From Ferruginibacter sp. (lineage in GTDB: Bacteria > Bacteroidota > Bacteroidia > Chitinophagales > Chitinophagaceae): a stretch of DNA of 64,000 bases. The DNA lies in assembly GCA_028288705.1 (NCBI GenBank), contig JAQBNH010000007.1:558001-622000 (forward strand), given 5' to 3'. A program made the translations under genes and the position numbers. The first letter of the stretch is position 1, and the number at the start of each line of letters is the position of its first letter. The notes under the pieces are model-generated. The model was not told where the DNA came from, searched no databases, and was given only the letters and a program-made list of their open reading frames with translations. Of the stretch, positions 62,429 through 64,000 are shown one piece after another.

Positions 62429-62917
62429 ATGGAACAGAAGGAACAACTGGAAAAATTTCGCGACCTCATAGAAGATGTCAGGGTATGTATGATGATTACT
62501 AAATCTGCAGATGGCGAACTGGCTGCGCGCCCGATGAGTACATCAAAAGTAGAAGAAGATGGAAGCATTTGGTTTTTCACCAACGAATATTCAGGGAAAG
62601 TGGAAGAGATCAACCGGGAGCATGAAGTGTTTCTGAGTTATGCCTCTCCCGCCAAAAATACTTACCTGAGTTTTCCCGGCAAAGCCACTATTTCTAACGA
62701 TCGGGCCAAGATGGAAGAACTCTGGAACCCCACGATGAAGGCATGGTTTCCTGAAGGACTGGAAGACCCGAAGATCGCATTGATCAATGTTCATCCGGGA
62801 GATGCAGAATATTGGGAAAGCAATTCAAGTAAAGTCGTTTTTGCTTTTAACGTACTGAAATCCCTGGTTACCGGCAAGCAATATGATGAGGGCGAACATG
62901 GTAAATTATCTGTTTAA
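62429..62917 (+). CDS. pyridoxamine 5'-phosphate oxidase-fold general stress protein
   Basis: 162 residues. Same split-barrel family as the protein at 48155: MITKSADGELAARPM (about 24), DGSIWFFTNEYSGKVEEI and the C-terminal PGDAEYWESNSSKVVF. General stress protein 26 types bind FMN or a related flavin; the reaction is unknown. The 2-base gap to DUF892 indicates an operon. The partial FAD oxidoreductase begins 8 bases later and probably belongs to the same operon. Confidence 0.92.
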   Translation: MEQKEQLEKFRDLIEDVRVCMMITKSADGELAARPMSTSKVEEDGSIWFFTNEYSGKVEEINREHEVFLSYASPAKNTYLSFPGKATISNDRAKMEELWNPTMKAWFPEGLEDPKIALINVHPGDAEYWESNSSKVVFAFNVLKSLVTGKQYDEGEHGKLSV

Positions 62918-62925
62918 ACGCCATA

Positions 62926-64000
62926 ATGAATCTTAGCTCCGGTTATCCGTTATGGCTTGTTCAGGATGGCCTCCCGTATAATTATCCCGCCCTTGATGAA
63001 GACATTCGTACAGATGTCCTGATCATGGGCGGTGGTATTTCAGGGGCACTGGCAGCGTACCATCTGGCGAATGCCGGCGTTGAGGCTATCGTAGTCGACG
63101 CCCGCACGATCGGGCTCGGTAGCACCTCAGCAAGTACGGCTCTGTTGCAATACGAGATTGATACACCATTAAGTGAACTTCAGCACAAGGTGGGATTAGC
63201 GAATGCGGTTGAGGCGTACAGGCTTTGTGATCAGTCTATTGATACCCTTGCTGCAATAGCTCAAAAGATCGGCTTTAAAGAATTCGTTTTTACCAGCAGC
63301 CTCTACTATGCTGCTTATAAAAAAGACCGAAGTTTTCTCGAAAAGGAATTTGCCATACGCAAGGCACATGGCTTTGATGTAACATTTCTCGGCCAGCAGG
63401 AAATGGAAAAGCAGTATGGGTTTGCTTCGGAAGCGGCCATTTTATCGGCGCAGGGAGCGCAGACAAATGCTTACGGATTTGCCCATGCTTTACACCAGGC
63501 GTCTATAAAAAAAGGCGTTCGGGTTTTCGACCGCACGTTGCTGGAAAAAATTGAACATAAAAAGGATGCTGTGTACATCACAACCAACAATGGTCATAAG
63601 ATTCGTGCAAAGAAATTGATTTATGCAAATGGTTATGAAGCCACGGAATATATAAAAGAGAAAATCGTTAAACTGGAAAGCACCTATGCCGTATGTAGCG
63701 AACAGGGTGTTGCAGATAAAACCCCGTTTAAGAATAAGTCAATTCTCTGGAATACCGCAGATCCTTATTTATATCTCCGTACCACTGCTGATAACCGTGT
63801 ATTGATAGGGGGACGGGATGAAGAATTTATTAGTGTGGCAAGAAGAGAAAAATTATTGCCCAAAAAAACCCGTCAACTGACTGCAGATTTTGAAAAGCTT
63901 TATCCCGAAATTAGTTTTAAACCCGAATTCAGCTGGTGTGGCGTATTTGGTGCAACAAAAGATGGTTTGCCTTTTATGGGGCCGTATCAAAAATTGCCCC
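62926..64000 (+). CDS. FAD-dependent oxidoreductase, DAO/PuuB-like (3' end outside window)
   Basis: 358 codons are visible from ATG 62926 and the frame runs off the end. The FAD-binding motif is VLIMGGGISGALAAYHLANAG (split here as MGGGISGALAAY, about 32-43), followed by VDARTIGLGSTSAS. Near the visible end GVFGATKDGLPFMGPY matches the C-terminal FAD pocket of the D-amino acid oxidase/gamma-glutamylputrescine oxidase group. In related genomes such proteins may carry a C-terminal Rieske domain, but that would be outside the window. It starts 8 bases after the PNPOx gene, so it is likely in the same operon. The substrate is unknown. Confidence 0.88.
   Translation, partial: MNLSSGYPLWLVQDGLPYNYPALDEDIRTDVLIMGGGISGALAAYHLANAGVEAIVVDARTIGLGSTSASTALLQYEIDTPLSELQHKVGLANAVEAYRLCDQSIDTLAAIAQKIGFKEFVFTSSLYYAAYKKDRSFLEKEFAIRKAHGFDVTFLGQQEMEKQYGFASEAAILSAQGAQTNAYGFAHALHQASIKKGVRVFDRTLLEKIEHKKDAVYITTNNGHKIRAKKLIYANGYEATEYIKEKIVKLESTYAVCSEQGVADKTPFKNKSILWNTADPYLYLRTTADNRVLIGGRDEEFISVARREKLLPKKTRQLTADFEKLYPEISFKPEFSWCGVFGATKDGLPFMGPYQKLP

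Overview
The window is a 64 kb piece of a chromosome from the phylum Bacteroidota, most likely family Chitinophagaceae. The evidence is the gene families (an IPExxxVDY-type protein, DUF2480, a lipoprotein TamA paralogue paired with TamB, Cys-type SelD with SelU, a Rho with a long N-terminal insert) and recurrent Bacteroidota-type promoters (TTTG, 19 bases, TAnnTTTG). It reads as a core chromosomal region. I see no insertion sequence, prophage, CRISPR array, tRNA or rRNA.

Layout. 1-5.5 kb: the end of an M28 peptidase gene, an IPExxxVDY-type protein, pterin carbinolamine dehydratase, and a minus-strand operon selU - secreted unknown - selD for selenium modification of tRNA. 5.5-24 kb: rho, a DEAD-box RNA helicase, prolyl oligopeptidase, DUF5995, a DJ-1/PfpI protein, three small lipoproteins, a TolB-propeller/amidohydrolase fusion, asnS, corA, DUF2480 and a PpiD-type foldase. 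23.57-24.09 kb: a gene-free, partly AT-rich stretch with several DnaA-box-like 9-mers, which I propose as a candidate replication origin. 24-34 kb: nadA, a 2OG-Fe(II) oxygenase, chrA, nadD, feoA, ybeY, mnmG, a cupin, a Pif1-like helicase and ssb. Two near-perfect parS (ParB-binding) sites lie at the ybeY/mnmG junction. 34-50 kb: a zinc-ribbon protein, a nitrilase-family amidase, an S41 peptidase, thiL, an inositol monophosphatase, two glycosyltransferases, an aminotransferase, adk, a Kazal lipoprotein, a PaaZ-type/enoyl-CoA hydratase pair, a PNPOx-fold stress protein and topoisomerase IB. 50-60 kb: an envelope operon tamB - tamL - AsmA-like. 60-64 kb: a stress-type cluster (YtxH, holin-X-like membrane protein, two small unknowns, DUF892/YciE, PNPOx-fold protein) and the start of an FAD oxidoreductase that runs off the window.

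The most notable observation is the combination of a DnaA-box-like cluster in the ppiD-nadA gap and, 4.8 kb away, two parS sites beside mnmG (gidA), a gene that is origin-linked in many bacteria. Together they suggest the window spans the chromosomal origin and centromere region. GC skew and ParB binding would decide this. Many genes start at an ATG or TTG internal to the longest open frame. I chose starts from signal peptides, family boundaries and promoter positions, and give the reason in each entry.
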